From Bacillus_I endophytica_A (GTDB lineage Bacteria > Bacillota > Bacilli > Bacillales > Bacillaceae_H), in the NCBI RefSeq assembly GCF_026790145.1, contig NZ_JALAMS010000008.1, positions 1 to 64,000 of the forward strand: a DNA stretch of 64,000 bases, in the 5' to 3' direction. Positions 22,438-31,551 of this stretch are shown one piece after another. The notes under the pieces are model-generated. The model was not told the origin of the DNA, did not search any database, and was given only the letters and a program-made list of their open reading frames with translations. Position 1 is the first letter of the stretch. Every line of letters begins with the position of its first letter. A program made the translations under genes and the position numbers.

Positions 22438-22467
22438 TAGCCCTCACATGATGTGAGGGCTATACTC
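22438..22467 (-). terminator. terminator of the parR-like gene
   Basis: TAGCCCTCACA / TGTGAGGGCTA stem followed by TTTTTG on the minus strand. Confidence 0.75.
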
Positions 22468-22483
22468 TATTCCCTAAAAGTTA

Positions 22484-22888
22484 TTAAAAAATCGATTTCG
22501 GATTAACCTCTTGATAATTGATTTTACTTTTGGATTCTGGTTTATCTAGTTCTTCACTTACACGATGTTCATCTTGTACAAAGGAAGACGGTTTTTCAAG
22601 GATAGATAAATCCTTTTCTGGAGATCCTCCTGAGAGTATACTCTCTTTGACCGTTAAAGCATCTTTTCCTCTAAGGGCCTCTAAGATGAACATATCTCGA
22701 CTTATTTCTTTATCGACATGATGATTTAAGACGCTCTCTGTTCCATACAGCTCAATCATATGGTACACAATCTTACGTAAAGACAGCGCAATGTTATCTT
22801 GATTTTCAAACCATTCATAAAACTCATCGGTCTCATTGCTTTTAAACTTCCAGTTGTACTGGGTCTTTCTCTTTTTTTCATTCATCAT
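22484..22888 (-). CDS. ParR-like plasmid partition adaptor
   Basis: About 134 residues beginning MMNEKKRKTQYNWKFKSNE. The N-terminal half (FYEWFENQDNIALSLRKIVYHMIELYG) fits the ribbon-helix-helix-like DNA-binding domain of ParR/StbB proteins; the C-terminal half is acidic and disordered (EKPSSFVQDEHRVSEELDKP). It starts 4 nt after the stop of a truncated ParM-like gene and has a terminator, so the pair was a type II (actin-like) partition operon. Naming relies on context; sequence is not diagnostic alone. Confidence 0.5.
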   Translation of the reverse strand: MMNEKKRKTQYNWKFKSNETDEFYEWFENQDNIALSLRKIVYHMIELYGTESVLNHHVDKEISRDMFILEALRGKDALTVKESILSGGSPEKDLSILEKPSSFVQDEHRVSEELDKPESKSKINYQEVNPKSIF

Positions 22889-22892
22889 ACCT

Positions 22893-23114
22893 TTACATCA
22901 CCACAGTTTCTTTGTATTCTTCTGTAAATAGCATGTTGCGATTTAAAATATCTAATCCTTTCACGTTCATATCAACGGCATATTGTTCTGGAATCCAAAG
23001 GACTTTTGCATCCACGGAATCCGCAAATTCTTTTAAGTATTTATACATATCCTCTTTAAATTCGATGGAGCCTCCTCCATAGCAAGCCAGATATTCTGGT
23101 TCACTGGATAAAGG
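22893..23114 (-). pseudogene. ParM/StbA-like actin fold protein, C-terminal fragment
   Basis: 73 codons from the IS6 boundary to the stop. EPEYLACYGGGSIEFKED contains the GGG nucleotide-binding turn of actin-like ATPases; KVLWIPEQYAVDMNVKGLDI matches the N-P-x-x-A-N-x-x-G region near the end of ParM proteins. The front two thirds have been lost at the IS6 junction, so plasmid segregation is dead. The frame is fused in phase to the 3' part of the IS transposase. Confidence 0.6.
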
Positions 23115-23975
23115 GTTCTGGTGCAAACATTGCATTTGGCTAAAACAAGTATATAGATTACTAGTGGAATTTGTTCTTATGCAGTTAATCCAAACAGTTG
23201 ATGAATGAACTTCACTTGTTTTTGAACAGACTTTTCCCTTGAGAGTCTGTCCTTTTTTAATCATGTGCATGGCTTCTATCCCTGCAATCATCCATTTAGC
23301 AGTCCGTAAGGACTTGAGTCCAAGCATCGAACGAATACGTTTTTTAATAAATCGATGATCCTGCTCTACAATATTGTTGAGATATTTCACTTGCCTTAGT
23401 TGGATGACTTTCAGGCACCTGATTTTCTTCCTTTAACTCCTGGATAGCGATGGGATAGGCAGGATTCTTATCTACTGTGATCACACGAGGTGTAGAAACG
23501 TGCGAAAAAGCCAAGGCTTTCTTAAAAAAGCGCTTGGCTGCTTGTTTATTTCTTACTTTATTCAAATAAAAATCAATCGTATTTCCTTCGGAATCAACGG
23601 CACGATACAAATACATCCATTGACCTTTCACTTTTACATACGTCTCATCGACTCGCCAAGAATCGTCCGTTGGCTTAAGGTGACGTCGTACGCGTTCATC
23701 TAATTCAGGTCCATATTGATGCACCCAGCGCATAATCGTTGTGTGAGCAATGGATAAGCCTCGTTCTTCCATCATTTCTACCAACTCACGGAAACTTAGG
23801 CTGTACCGTAGGTACCATCTGACGGTTAATAAAATAAGATCCGGTTGATAATGTTTCCACTTAAATAGAAGTTGCTTTTCCATACTGATCACACACCTTT
23901 TATAGAGTCATACTATCAGTATGTCCAAGTTTTAGAGATTCCTTGCAAATGAATTGAAGTTTTTGCACCAGAACC
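23115..23975 (-). mobile_element. IS6 family insertion sequence (IS240-like)
   Basis: Exactly 861 bp between inverted repeats GGTTCTGGTGCAAA (23115-23128) and TTTGCACCAGAACC (23962-23975). Length and ends match IS240. The 8 bp on each side differ (GGATAAAG and ATCGACAC), so there is no target duplication; the flanks are unrelated genes (ParM-like and integrase), as expected after replicative fusion or IS-adjacent deletion. Confidence 0.88.
23165..23892 (-). pseudogene. IS6 family transposase, two frameshifts
   Basis: The first frame (MEKQLLFKWKHYQPDLILLT onwards) has the catalytic Asp residues in RVDETYVKVKGQW and ITVDKNPAYP. At about 23380 one extra C (CATCCAACTAAGG) shifts the frame; the rest continues as KYLNNIVEQDHRFIKKRIRS, with the catalytic Glu in EQDHRF. 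Near 23240 another shift separates the natural end KSVQKQVKFIHQLFGLTA. The protein would not be made intact. Confidence 0.85.
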
Positions 23976-24194
23976 ATCGACACTATTTTAGCCAAAACGA
24001 ACCTACACCATATCACTCCACATGGGCTAAGACATACACATGCTATTATGGTATTAGAAAGTGGAGTTGATATTAAGTATGTAAGTACACGCCTAGGTCA
24101 TGCTACAGTAAACATGACAGCTGACGTGTATATTCATATTACAGAAAAATATGATGATAGAAATGTGGACAAACTAGACAGTTATTTAAACTAA
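23976..24194 (+). pseudogene. tyrosine recombinase (integrase) C-terminal fragment
   Basis: Codons read ILAKTNLHHITPHGLRHTHA, IMVLESGVDIKYVSTRLGHA and TVNMTADVYIHITEKYDDRN. HGLRHTHA carries the second catalytic Arg, RLGHA the catalytic His and ADVYIHI the nucleophilic Tyr. The N-terminal two thirds were removed at the IS6 end. It stops 38 bp from the mutL stop codon and is probably the relic of the integrase that inserted the accessory DNA, though other origins are possible. Confidence 0.88.
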
Positions 24195-24231
24195 GTGGGC
24201 AAATAAAGCCCCCCCCCATCCACAAACCTTG

Positions 24232-26106
24232 CTACATCACACGCTTAAACATTTTCTCCATCTCATATGTTGAATAATGAACAATAATCGGGCGACCATG
24301 CGGACATGTGAATGGATCACTTGATGCTCTTAAAGACTGTAAAAGCGCAAAAATTTCATCATGACGAAGATGATGGTTTGCTTTAATAGATCCTTTACAG
24401 CTCATCATAATAGCTGCTTCTTCACGGAGCTTGATGATATCCACCTTTCGCATTGAAAGCACTTGTTCAATCATTTCTTCAATGGTTTCTTTTTCTTCAC
24501 CCTTCGGAAACCACTGCGGATGTGAGCGAACGATAAAGCTGTTGTGACCAAACGACTCAATAAAAACGCCAACGCTAGCTAGCGCTTCCCGGTGCTCCTC
24601 AATTACAATTGCTTCATTTGCTGAATACTCAAGCGTAATCGGAACAAGCATTTCCTGTACTTCTGGCTCTACTTCACCAAGCTTGTCACGAAAGTATTCG
24701 TATTTGATTCGCTCTTGTGCCGCATGCTGGTCAATAATATAAAGACCGTTCTCATTTTGGGCTAAAATGTACGTTCCATGCATTTGACCAATGGGATAAA
24801 GCGTTGGAACACGAGAAGAGGATTCTTCTTCCTCTGCGCTTTCTTCCTCTACACGCTCTTTTTCCTCAACAAGATTCTCTTGCTGTGGCTTGAGTGCTTC
24901 ATTAAACGTTCTTTCTTCCTCCTGTTCAAGCTCATTTAGCCATGCTAAATCTTCTTTTACAGGCTCTTCGGTTGAAGGCGGCTCTGGTGCTTTTTCGTAC
25001 GTTACTACGCTCTCTTCTTTTACAGAAGGCGACTCGCTGTAGTCAAATGACATAACGCTTTGCTCACTTTGCGGTTTTGCTTTTGTAACAGGCGCTTTTG
25101 TGGCCACTTCTGGGATAAGCTGCTCTTTTTTAAACGCTTTTTTAATGCTCCCCTCAACAAGAGAAAATAGCTCGTCTTCTTTACTTAACCGAACTTCAAG
25201 CTTTGTTGGGTGTACGTTAACATCGACTAAAAGCGGGTCCATTTTAATATTTAAAAATACGATGGGATAGCGACCAATTGGCAAAAGCGTATGATATCCA
25301 GCCGTTATGGCTTTTAACAAACCAAAGTTTTTAATATGTCGGCCGTTAATAACCGTCGACATATATGCTCTTGAAGCTCTTGTCACTTCAGGAAGTGCAA
25401 TATAGCCGTCAACTTCATAATCAAGTGAAGAAGCTTTAATGGGAATCATGTTTTTGGCAATTCGGATTCCGTAAATCGAAGCAAGCACTTGACGTACATC
25501 TCCATTTCCATTTGTATGAAGCAATTTACGATCATGATGCATAAGCTTAAATGAAATATGTGGATTCGCAAGAGCAAGACGGTTCATAATATCCGTAATA
25601 TTGCCAAGCTCTGTGTTGATGGTTTTCATATATTTTAAACGTGCTGGCGTATTAAAAAAGAGATTTGTAATTGTAATATCTGTTCCTTTGCGACTTGAGT
25701 AGAGCTCATGTGTCACAACTTCCCCACCTCTTAAGTAAAGGTGAGTACCAGCTTCATCTCCACAGCTTGTTTTTAAATCCACTTCTGAAACAGAAGCGAT
25801 ACTTGGTAATGCTTCACCGCGGAAACCTAGCGTTCTAATGCGAAAAAGATCTCCTTCATTTTTAATTTTACTTGTTGCATGACGACGAAAAGCGGTTAAA
25901 CAGTCTTCATTTTCAATACCATCCCCGTTATCGACAATCCGAATTTTCGTTAATCCCGCTTCAACAAGCTCCACTTCAATGACAGTGCTGTTAGCATCAA
26001 TCGCATTTTCCACAAGCTCTTTTACAACCGACGCTGGCCGTTCGACAACTTCTCCTGCGGCAATTTTATTTGATAGCTCATCAGAGAGCTGCACAATTCG
26101 TGCCAT
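24232..26106 (-). CDS. mutL: DNA mismatch repair protein MutL
   Basis: A 624-residue GHKL ATPase and latent endonuclease acting after MutS in mismatch repair. N-terminal ATPase motifs: ELVENAIDA (about 29-37), VDNGDGI (about 57-63) and FRGEALPSIASV (about 94-105). The central linker is long and acidic. The C-terminal endonuclease motif DQHAAQERI (about 454-462) and the CPHGRP zinc motif (about 604-609) are present. AGGAGGG precedes the ATG. It follows mutS at 43 bp. Immediately downstream the core chromosome gives way to integrase debris; no own terminator is seen except a C9 tract. Confidence 0.97.
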   Translation of the reverse strand: MARIVQLSDELSNKIAAGEVVERPASVVKELVENAIDANSTVIEVELVEAGLTKIRIVDNGDGIENEDCLTAFRRHATSKIKNEGDLFRIRTLGFRGEALPSIASVSEVDLKTSCGDEAGTHLYLRGGEVVTHELYSSRKGTDITITNLFFNTPARLKYMKTINTELGNITDIMNRLALANPHISFKLMHHDRKLLHTNGNGDVRQVLASIYGIRIAKNMIPIKASSLDYEVDGYIALPEVTRASRAYMSTVINGRHIKNFGLLKAITAGYHTLLPIGRYPIVFLNIKMDPLLVDVNVHPTKLEVRLSKEDELFSLVEGSIKKAFKKEQLIPEVATKAPVTKAKPQSEQSVMSFDYSESPSVKEESVVTYEKAPEPPSTEEPVKEDLAWLNELEQEEERTFNEALKPQQENLVEEKERVEEESAEEEESSSRVPTLYPIGQMHGTYILAQNENGLYIIDQHAAQERIKYEYFRDKLGEVEPEVQEMLVPITLEYSANEAIVIEEHREALASVGVFIESFGHNSFIVRSHPQWFPKGEEKETIEEMIEQVLSMRKVDIIKLREEAAIMMSCKGSIKANHHLRHDEIFALLQSLRASSDPFTCPHGRPIIVHYSTYEMEKMFKRVM

Positions 26107-26127
26107 CTTTCTCCCTCCTAATATAGA

Positions 26128-26156
26128 AAAAGAGAGGAAAAGCCCTCTCTTATTTT
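26128..26156 (-). terminator. hairpin in the mutS-mutL gap
   Basis: On the minus strand AAGAGAGGgcttttCCTCTCTTTTTC, beginning inside the mutS stop codon. It looks like a terminator or partial attenuator between the two repair genes. Confidence 0.7.
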
Positions 26157-28816
26157 TTCTTCAGCTGCTTTTGCAGACTATATACCGTATTTAGCGCCTG
26201 AAGTGGCGTCATTTCTAGAATATCAAGGTCTTTAAGCTTTCTCAAAATATCTTGCTCTTTTTTCGAAAGTTTTTCTTCTGGTACACTTGCTTTGTCTTCT
26301 TGGAAAAATGAAAGCTGTGACGCTTCTTCTTTTACTTTTTCTTGAACTTCTTCTACTTCTTCCCTTGCTGCACTCACTTCTTTATGTGCAGGTTGTGTAT
26401 CTTCTATGCTTTTTACAGGTGCTTTTGGAACTTCAAAGCTACCTTCTTCAAGATCTTTTAAAATAACTCGAGCTCTGTCTAACAATGGTGCTGGAAGTTC
26501 AGCAAGCTCTGCAACATGGATACCATAGCTTTGATCAGCAGCTCCGTCTTTAATTTTATGAAGGAAAACAACTTTTCCATCCTTTTCAATTGCGCTTACA
26601 TGTACATTATAAAGCTTTTTCAGCTCGTCTTCTAGAACTGTAAGCTCGTGGTAGTGTGTTGAAAACAGCGTTGTTGCGCCAATATATTCGTGAATATATT
26701 CAACAATCGCTTGAGCGAGCGCCATTCCGTCATATGTAGACGTTCCGCGCCCAATTTCATCAAGCAAAATCAAGCTGTTTTGCGTTGCATTTACGAGCGC
26801 ATTGCGAGCTTCAAGCATCTCTACCATAAATGTACTTTGACCTGAAATTAAGTCATCTGCTGCTCCAATTCTTGTGAACACTTGGTCAAAGATTGGTAAT
26901 ACTGCTTTATCCGCTGGTACAAAGCAGCCAATTTGAGCCAAAATAGATGTCAACGCGATTTGACGCATATACGTACTTTTACCAGACATGTTTGGTCCTG
27001 TAATAAGTAAAATAGAGCGGTCATCAGACATATTGCAGCTGTTTGGTACATATTCTTGAGAGTTCATCACTTTTTCGACAACAGGGTGACGACCATTTTC
27101 AAGCTCTAATGATTGCGAATCAGAAAATGATGGCTGTACATAATGACGTTCTTCACTCACCTTCGCAAAAGCTTGTAACACATCAAGTTCACTCAGCGCT
27201 TTCGCAAGCTTTTGCAAGCGTGGAATATATTCTTTTACACGCTCACGAATCTCAAGAAACAGCGTATATTCCAGTTCAACGCTCTTCTCCTGCGCTTCTA
27301 GAATTAATGTTTCTTTTTCTTTTAGTTCAGGTGTAATAAAGCGCTCTGCATTTGTTAATGTTTGTTTGCGCTCGTACTGCCCTTCTTTTAAAAGATGCAG
27401 ATTTGCACGCGTTACTTCAATATAATAACCAAAAACGCGGTTATAGCCGATTTTTAGCGACTTGATGCCTGTTTTTTCACGCTCTCTTCGTTCAAGCGCT
27501 GCAATCCATGACTTTCCATTTTTGCTTGCATCTCGGTATTGATCAAGATCAGCGTTGTAACCGTCAGAAATAATATCTCCGTCTTTAATGGAAAGAGGCG
27601 GTTGCTCGACAATGCTTTCTTCGAGCAGAGAAGCTAAATCTTCACAGCGATCTAAGCCGTTTAAGAGCTCTTCTGCATATGGCTGATCAAGGCGTTTTAT
27701 CACCTCTTCAATTGCTGGAACGTTGTTTAACGATTTTTTTAGTTGCACGAGATCCCGAGCATTAACGTTTCCAAAGGCAACTCGTCCTGCTAAACGCTCA
27801 AGATCGTAAACGTCTTTTAGCAAATCACGAAGTTCTTCTTTTTCGAAAAACTGTTCCATAAGCGTTGCAACCATTGTATGACGGCGCTCAATGTCTGCTT
27901 TTTTTAGAAGCGGTCTGTCAATCCACTGTTTTAATAAGCGCCCTCCCATTGCTGTTACTGTTTCATCTAAAAGCCATAGAAGTGAACCTTTCTTACCTTT
28001 AGAACGAATCGTCTCTGTTAGCTCTAAGTTGCGCTTAGAGTAAAAGTCAATTTTCATAAACTGATCAATTTGGTAAAAGAGTGGACGCTGTAAGTGATCA
28101 AGTGATCTATTTTGTGTTTTACGCAAGTAGTGGAAAAGACGTGCGCTCGTTTTTACAAGCTTGTCTTGTTGAAGGTGTGATGTTAGTTTCTCGATTTCTT
28201 CGTCTGATTCGGTTTCTTCTGAGTAGGAAATCGTCATTGTCATACTTTCTTTCAGACGTGCTAAAACACTGCCTGAAAAGCTTTCAGACACGACAATTTC
28301 ACGAACCATTCTCGTATAAAGTTCACCAACAACCGCATCAACATCTTTTGATAAAAGAGTGACATAGCTTTCACCTGTTGATAAATCTGCAAACGAAAGA
28401 CCAAACGTCCCATCATCAAATTCTGTTAAGCTTCCAATATAATTGTTTTCTTTCTCACGCAATCCGCTCTCATTCATAAGCGTTCCTGGTGAAATCACTT
28501 GTACAACTTCTCGTTTTACAACGCCTTTAGCTGTTTTAGGATCTTCCACTTGTTCACAAATAGCTACTTTATAGCCTTTTTCAATAAGTCTTTCAATATA
28601 GCCGTTTGCAGAATGATATGGAATGCCACACATTGGAATGCGTTCGTTTCCGCCTCCATCGCGGCTTGTTAACGTAATTTCAAGTTCACGAGACGCAGTG
28701 AGCGCGTCATTGAAGAACATTTCATAAAAATCTCCAAGTCGAAAAAATAAAAAGGCATCTTCATGCTCTGCCTTGATTTTCAAATATTGCTGTATCATTG
28801 GCGTATACCCTGCCAT
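26150..28816 (-). CDS. mutS: DNA mismatch repair protein MutS
   Basis: About 888 residues. The mismatch-binding motif is FFRLGDFYEMF (Phe-x-Glu; about 25-35 with the upstream start counted); the ATPase domain has Walker A TGPNMSGKSTYMRQ (about 607-620), Walker B LILLDEIGRGTSTYDG and the THYHEL signature. The ATG at 28816 (MAGYTPMIQQYL) follows GGGGAT and is preferred to the upstream GTG at 28828. It recognises mismatches and recruits MutL, encoded next. Confidence 0.97.
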   Translation of the reverse strand: MAGYTPMIQQYLKIKAEHEDAFLFFRLGDFYEMFFNDALTASRELEITLTSRDGGGNERIPMCGIPYHSANGYIERLIEKGYKVAICEQVEDPKTAKGVVKREVVQVISPGTLMNESGLREKENNYIGSLTEFDDGTFGLSFADLSTGESYVTLLSKDVDAVVGELYTRMVREIVVSESFSGSVLARLKESMTMTISYSEETESDEEIEKLTSHLQQDKLVKTSARLFHYLRKTQNRSLDHLQRPLFYQIDQFMKIDFYSKRNLELTETIRSKGKKGSLLWLLDETVTAMGGRLLKQWIDRPLLKKADIERRHTMVATLMEQFFEKEELRDLLKDVYDLERLAGRVAFGNVNARDLVQLKKSLNNVPAIEEVIKRLDQPYAEELLNGLDRCEDLASLLEESIVEQPPLSIKDGDIISDGYNADLDQYRDASKNGKSWIAALERREREKTGIKSLKIGYNRVFGYYIEVTRANLHLLKEGQYERKQTLTNAERFITPELKEKETLILEAQEKSVELEYTLFLEIRERVKEYIPRLQKLAKALSELDVLQAFAKVSEERHYVQPSFSDSQSLELENGRHPVVEKVMNSQEYVPNSCNMSDDRSILLITGPNMSGKSTYMRQIALTSILAQIGCFVPADKAVLPIFDQVFTRIGAADDLISGQSTFMVEMLEARNALVNATQNSLILLDEIGRGTSTYDGMALAQAIVEYIHEYIGATTLFSTHYHELTVLEDELKKLYNVHVSAIEKDGKVVFLHKIKDGAADQSYGIHVAELAELPAPLLDRARVILKDLEEGSFEVPKAPVKSIEDTQPAHKEVSAAREEVEEVQEKVKEEASQLSFFQEDKASVPEEKLSKKEQDILRKLKDLDILEMTPLQALNTVYSLQKQLKKK

Positions 28817-29003
28817 TGTTATCCCCACATTTCATCTCTTCATTTATTATTATCAAGCCGTATTATAACATAAAAAGCTGAACTTTTTAAAAAGGTATAA
28901 ACTCCCTAGAATCTATAGAAAGAGACATAACGTTACTTTGTCCCTGCATACAATCTCATGTAGTGCTTTTTTGCTTTTTCTAAAAAAGTTAGCAAAAGCG
29001 CTT

Positions 29004-29021
29004 CATACAGCGCATAAGCTA
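29004..29021 (+). promoter_or_regulatory. candidate sporulation promoter elements of cotE
   Basis: CATACAG (29004-29010) resembles the sigma-E -10 and CATAAGCTA (29013-29021) fits the sigma-K -10 consensus CATAnnnTA. B. subtilis cotE is known to use both sigma factors. No -35 could be fixed with confidence. Confidence 0.4.
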
Positions 29022-29053
29022 GAATGAAAATAGTTGAGGAGGGTTCGCTGAAT

Positions 29054-29596
29054 ATGGCAAACTACAGAGAGATTATTACAAAAGCTGTTACAGGCAAAGG
29101 CCGCAAGTTTACGCAATCATCTCATACGTTAACACCACCGAATAAACCAACGAGTATTCTCGGTTGCTGGGTTATCAACCATCAATACAAAGCTAGAAAG
29201 CGTGGAAACCTTGTAGAAGTTGATGGAACGTATGATATTAACACATGGTATTCTTATGATGACAATACAAAAACAGAAGTTGTGACAGAGGAAACATCGT
29301 ATAAAGATACAATTCGTCTTCGCTACCGAGATGCCGAACAAATTAATGATGAAGAGTGCGATGTAATTGTGCGCGTACTTCAGCAGCCAAACTGCCTTGA
29401 AGCAACAATCTCACCAAAAGGCCATAAAGTGCTTGTCCAAGTGGAAAGAGAGCTGTTAGCTGAAGTTGTTGGAGAAACAAAGCTCGTTGTTGCCGTAAAT
29501 CCGGACGGCCTTGAAGATGACGACTTTGATTTAGATGTTGATGATGAAGAGTTTGAAGATTTAGATCCAGATTTCATCTTAGGTGATGAAGAGTAA
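29054..29596 (+). CDS. cotE: spore outer coat morphogenetic protein CotE
   Basis: A 180-residue protein that directs assembly of the outer coat on the forespore. MANYREIITKAVTGKGRKFT and ILGCWVINHQYKA are strongly conserved, and the C-terminus is a run of Asp/Glu (DDDFDLDVDDEEFEDLD) as in other CotE. The ATG at 29054 gives the family length; GAGGAGGG is about 10 nt upstream. An earlier in-frame ATG (29024) would add unrelated residues. Divergent to mutS as in B. subtilis. Confidence 0.96.
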   Translation: MANYREIITKAVTGKGRKFTQSSHTLTPPNKPTSILGCWVINHQYKARKRGNLVEVDGTYDINTWYSYDDNTKTEVVTEETSYKDTIRLRYRDAEQINDEECDVIVRVLQQPNCLEATISPKGHKVLVQVERELLAEVVGETKLVVAVNPDGLEDDDFDLDVDDEEFEDLDPDFILGDEE

Positions 29597-29604
29597 AAGG
29601 TAAT

Positions 29605-29637
29605 AAAAGAGCCCGCACATTGCGAGCTCTTTTTTTA
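29605..29637 (+). terminator. cotE terminator
   Basis: AAAGAGCccGCA / TGCgaGCTCTTT stem with T7 tail. Confidence 0.85.
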
Positions 29638-29709
29638 TTAAGAGGAAATTTTTAGTTCCTTAAACAAATGATGTTTTAGATTATTTACATACAGTCTCTT
29701 TGTCTTTCG

Positions 29710-30585
29710 CTAGTTATTTTTCCTCGTCCATTTATGAATAAAATCAACCATTTTATCTACAGATGGTGTTTGTGCCCCCCTCTTTGTATTCAGTAAAACT
29801 CCAATTTGTCTAAAAACTTGCTTCTTTAACGGTTTAATGGCTATATCTGTAGAACACCTTCTTAATAGTAATTTTGGAAGTAAACTGATTCCTAAATTAC
29901 TACGCACCATTGAAATAATAGTTTCATCTCCTCTAATTTGATAAGCAACATTAGGATTGATTTGTTCCTTTTTAAATATATTATGTATTTCAAAAAGGGA
30001 ATCTGAATAAGGAAGAATAAATTCTACAGATTCTATTGCTTCTAGAGAAATGAAGTTCCTTTTCGCTAATTCGTGGTGTGCGTTCATAATGACCATAATA
30101 GGATCTTCAAATAAAGCTTGAAACTCCCATTTATGATTATGAACCGTACCAATTCCAAAATCGATTTGATCTTCTTCTAACCAGCGATTTAGTTCAGATG
30201 CATTACCTTCATAAACTTGAATCTCTATAAATGGATATTGCCTTTTAAATTCCTTCAATATGTTAGGCAACCAGTTTGTAGTGATGCTTGTATAGGCTCC
30301 TATACGAATTTTCCCTGTTTCTAATCCATTGATTCCGTTCACCGTTTCTGATAAATTCTTATAACCTCTTTGAATCTCTCGCATCCCATGTAGTACAGCT
30401 AATCCATTTTTAGTAGGTTTAACACCATTTTTTTGCCTTAGCAGTAAAGGAAAACCGTATTCTTCCTCTAAGCTATTAATCATTTGGCTAATGTTAGGTT
30501 GTGTATAATTCAATATCTCTGCTGCTTTTGTTAAACTTCCCGTCTCAACAACTGTAATATAAGCAATATACTTTTTTAGACTCAT
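29710..30585 (-). CDS. LysR family transcriptional regulator
   Basis: A 291-residue LysR-type regulator. Winged-helix HTH at residues 1-60 (GSLTKAAEILNYTQPNISQM) and an effector-binding domain starting at GKIRIGAYTSITTNWLP (about 91-107). Divergent from the GlpM-like membrane gene at 30738, with an intergenic of 150 bp that should hold both promoters and the operator; it likely controls that gene and itself. Confidence 0.9.
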   Translation of the reverse strand: MSLKKYIAYITVVETGSLTKAAEILNYTQPNISQMINSLEEEYGFPLLLRQKNGVKPTKNGLAVLHGMREIQRGYKNLSETVNGINGLETGKIRIGAYTSITTNWLPNILKEFKRQYPFIEIQVYEGNASELNRWLEEDQIDFGIGTVHNHKWEFQALFEDPIMVIMNAHHELAKRNFISLEAIESVEFILPYSDSLFEIHNIFKKEQINPNVAYQIRGDETIISMVRSNLGISLLPKLLLRRCSTDIAIKPLKKQVFRQIGVLLNTKRGAQTPSVDKMVDFIHKWTRKNN

Positions 30586-30737
30586 TACTCCTTCTCCATA
30601 TCATAATTTTTTCTTATATTTATTATCACATATATTTAGTTTACTTATATCTTATAAGAAAATAAAATGAAAAACGAAGATAATTTCAAAAATAACAGAT
30701 TACTCAATTTACGTATGGATGGTAAGGAGAGAATATG

Positions 30738-31064
30738 ATGGGGTATATTTTACAATTTCTTTTAGGTGGAACAATTATGGTCTGTGCCTCCCTTTTAAGC
30801 AAATCTAAATATTTATTTTTGTCAGGGATTATCACATTACTGCCTATCATGACATTAGTTAATATTCATTTACAAATGAAAAATATGAATATCATGAATT
30901 TTAGAATCACACAAAAAAATGCCATCTTTGGCTCCTTTGGTGCGGTTATATTAATTAGTGTTATTTTTATCTTGACACATTGGATTAAGCCTTTATATGC
31001 GGTAATAGGGGCATTTATTATCTATATTTTATATATGCTTGGATGCAAGTATTTTCTCTCTTAA
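30738..31064 (+). CDS. GlpM-like small membrane protein
   Basis: 108 residues, four hydrophobic helices (about 3-18, 26-42, 62-82, 86-104). The pattern MGYILQFLLGGTIMVCASLL, SKSKYLFLSGIITLLPIMTL resembles the GlpM/YdgC family. AAGGAGAG stands before two consecutive ATG codons. Its regulator is probably the divergent LysR gene. Function unknown. Confidence 0.55.
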   Translation: MGYILQFLLGGTIMVCASLLSKSKYLFLSGIITLLPIMTLVNIHLQMKNMNIMNFRITQKNAIFGSFGAVILISVIFILTHWIKPLYAVIGAFIIYILYMLGCKYFLS

Positions 31065-31257
31065 TAGAAGTTACATCCTTATGGATTTTTGAATTTTTAT
31101 CATCAGCAATTATTTGCTCTTACTCTATAGGCGTCTAGAAATTGTGAAATATGACCTAAGGTTTTTTAGTTCTTAATGTGATAGAACGCGTTACTAAGCA
31201 AATTCAAGCTTCAGTTGCTTCTATAATCCTCATGTCTGTTCCACTCTTCTGTTTATC

Positions 31258-31350
31258 TTAAATAGGCGAGAAGACTCCCACTTCAAGGAATGAGAAGGGC
31301 GTAGCCCAATGAGTAGGCGGGAGATTAATCGCCTTCGGACAAGGGATGGC
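31258..31350 (-). ncRNA. IS200/IS605-type end hairpin (omega-RNA-like)
   Basis: Nested pairing GGCGA/TCGCC, CTCCC/GGGAG and GGGC-gta-GCCC. On the minus strand the end reads CTTGAAGTGGGAGTCTTCTC, resembling the conserved right end and omega RNA 3' part of TnpB elements. Its orientation is opposite to the tnpB gene at 31552. RNA function is inference. Confidence 0.4.
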
Positions 31351-31506
31351 TCACTTGCCATCTCGATTGTTCGACTGTTCAAGTGCCACTTGCAATAAAT
31401 GAAAAATAACTTGTGTACGAGTGCCAAAACCCTTTTGCTCTTTGTATGTGTCCACTCGATCTAAAAGAGTTTTAGAAAATCGTAATATGACTGATTGTTT
31501 TTTCAT
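31351..31506 (-). CDS. 51-aa ribbon-helix-helix protein divergent to tnpB
   Basis: MKKQSVILRFSKTLLDRVDT then YKEQKGFGTRTQVIFHLLQV: a beta strand followed by two helices, typical of Arc/CopG-type DNA-binding proteins. AGAGGTGAAGAC precedes the ATG. It is transcribed away from the tnpB fragment with 45 bp between starts, so it may regulate tnpB. Too short for the ORF cut-off of 60 residues. Moderate confidence that it is translated. Confidence 0.6.
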   Translation of the reverse strand: MKKQSVILRFSKTLLDRVDTYKEQKGFGTRTQVIFHLLQVALEQSNNRDGK

Positions 31507-31551
31507 GTCTTCACCTCTAAAAATAATATATAAAACATATCACATAAGGAG

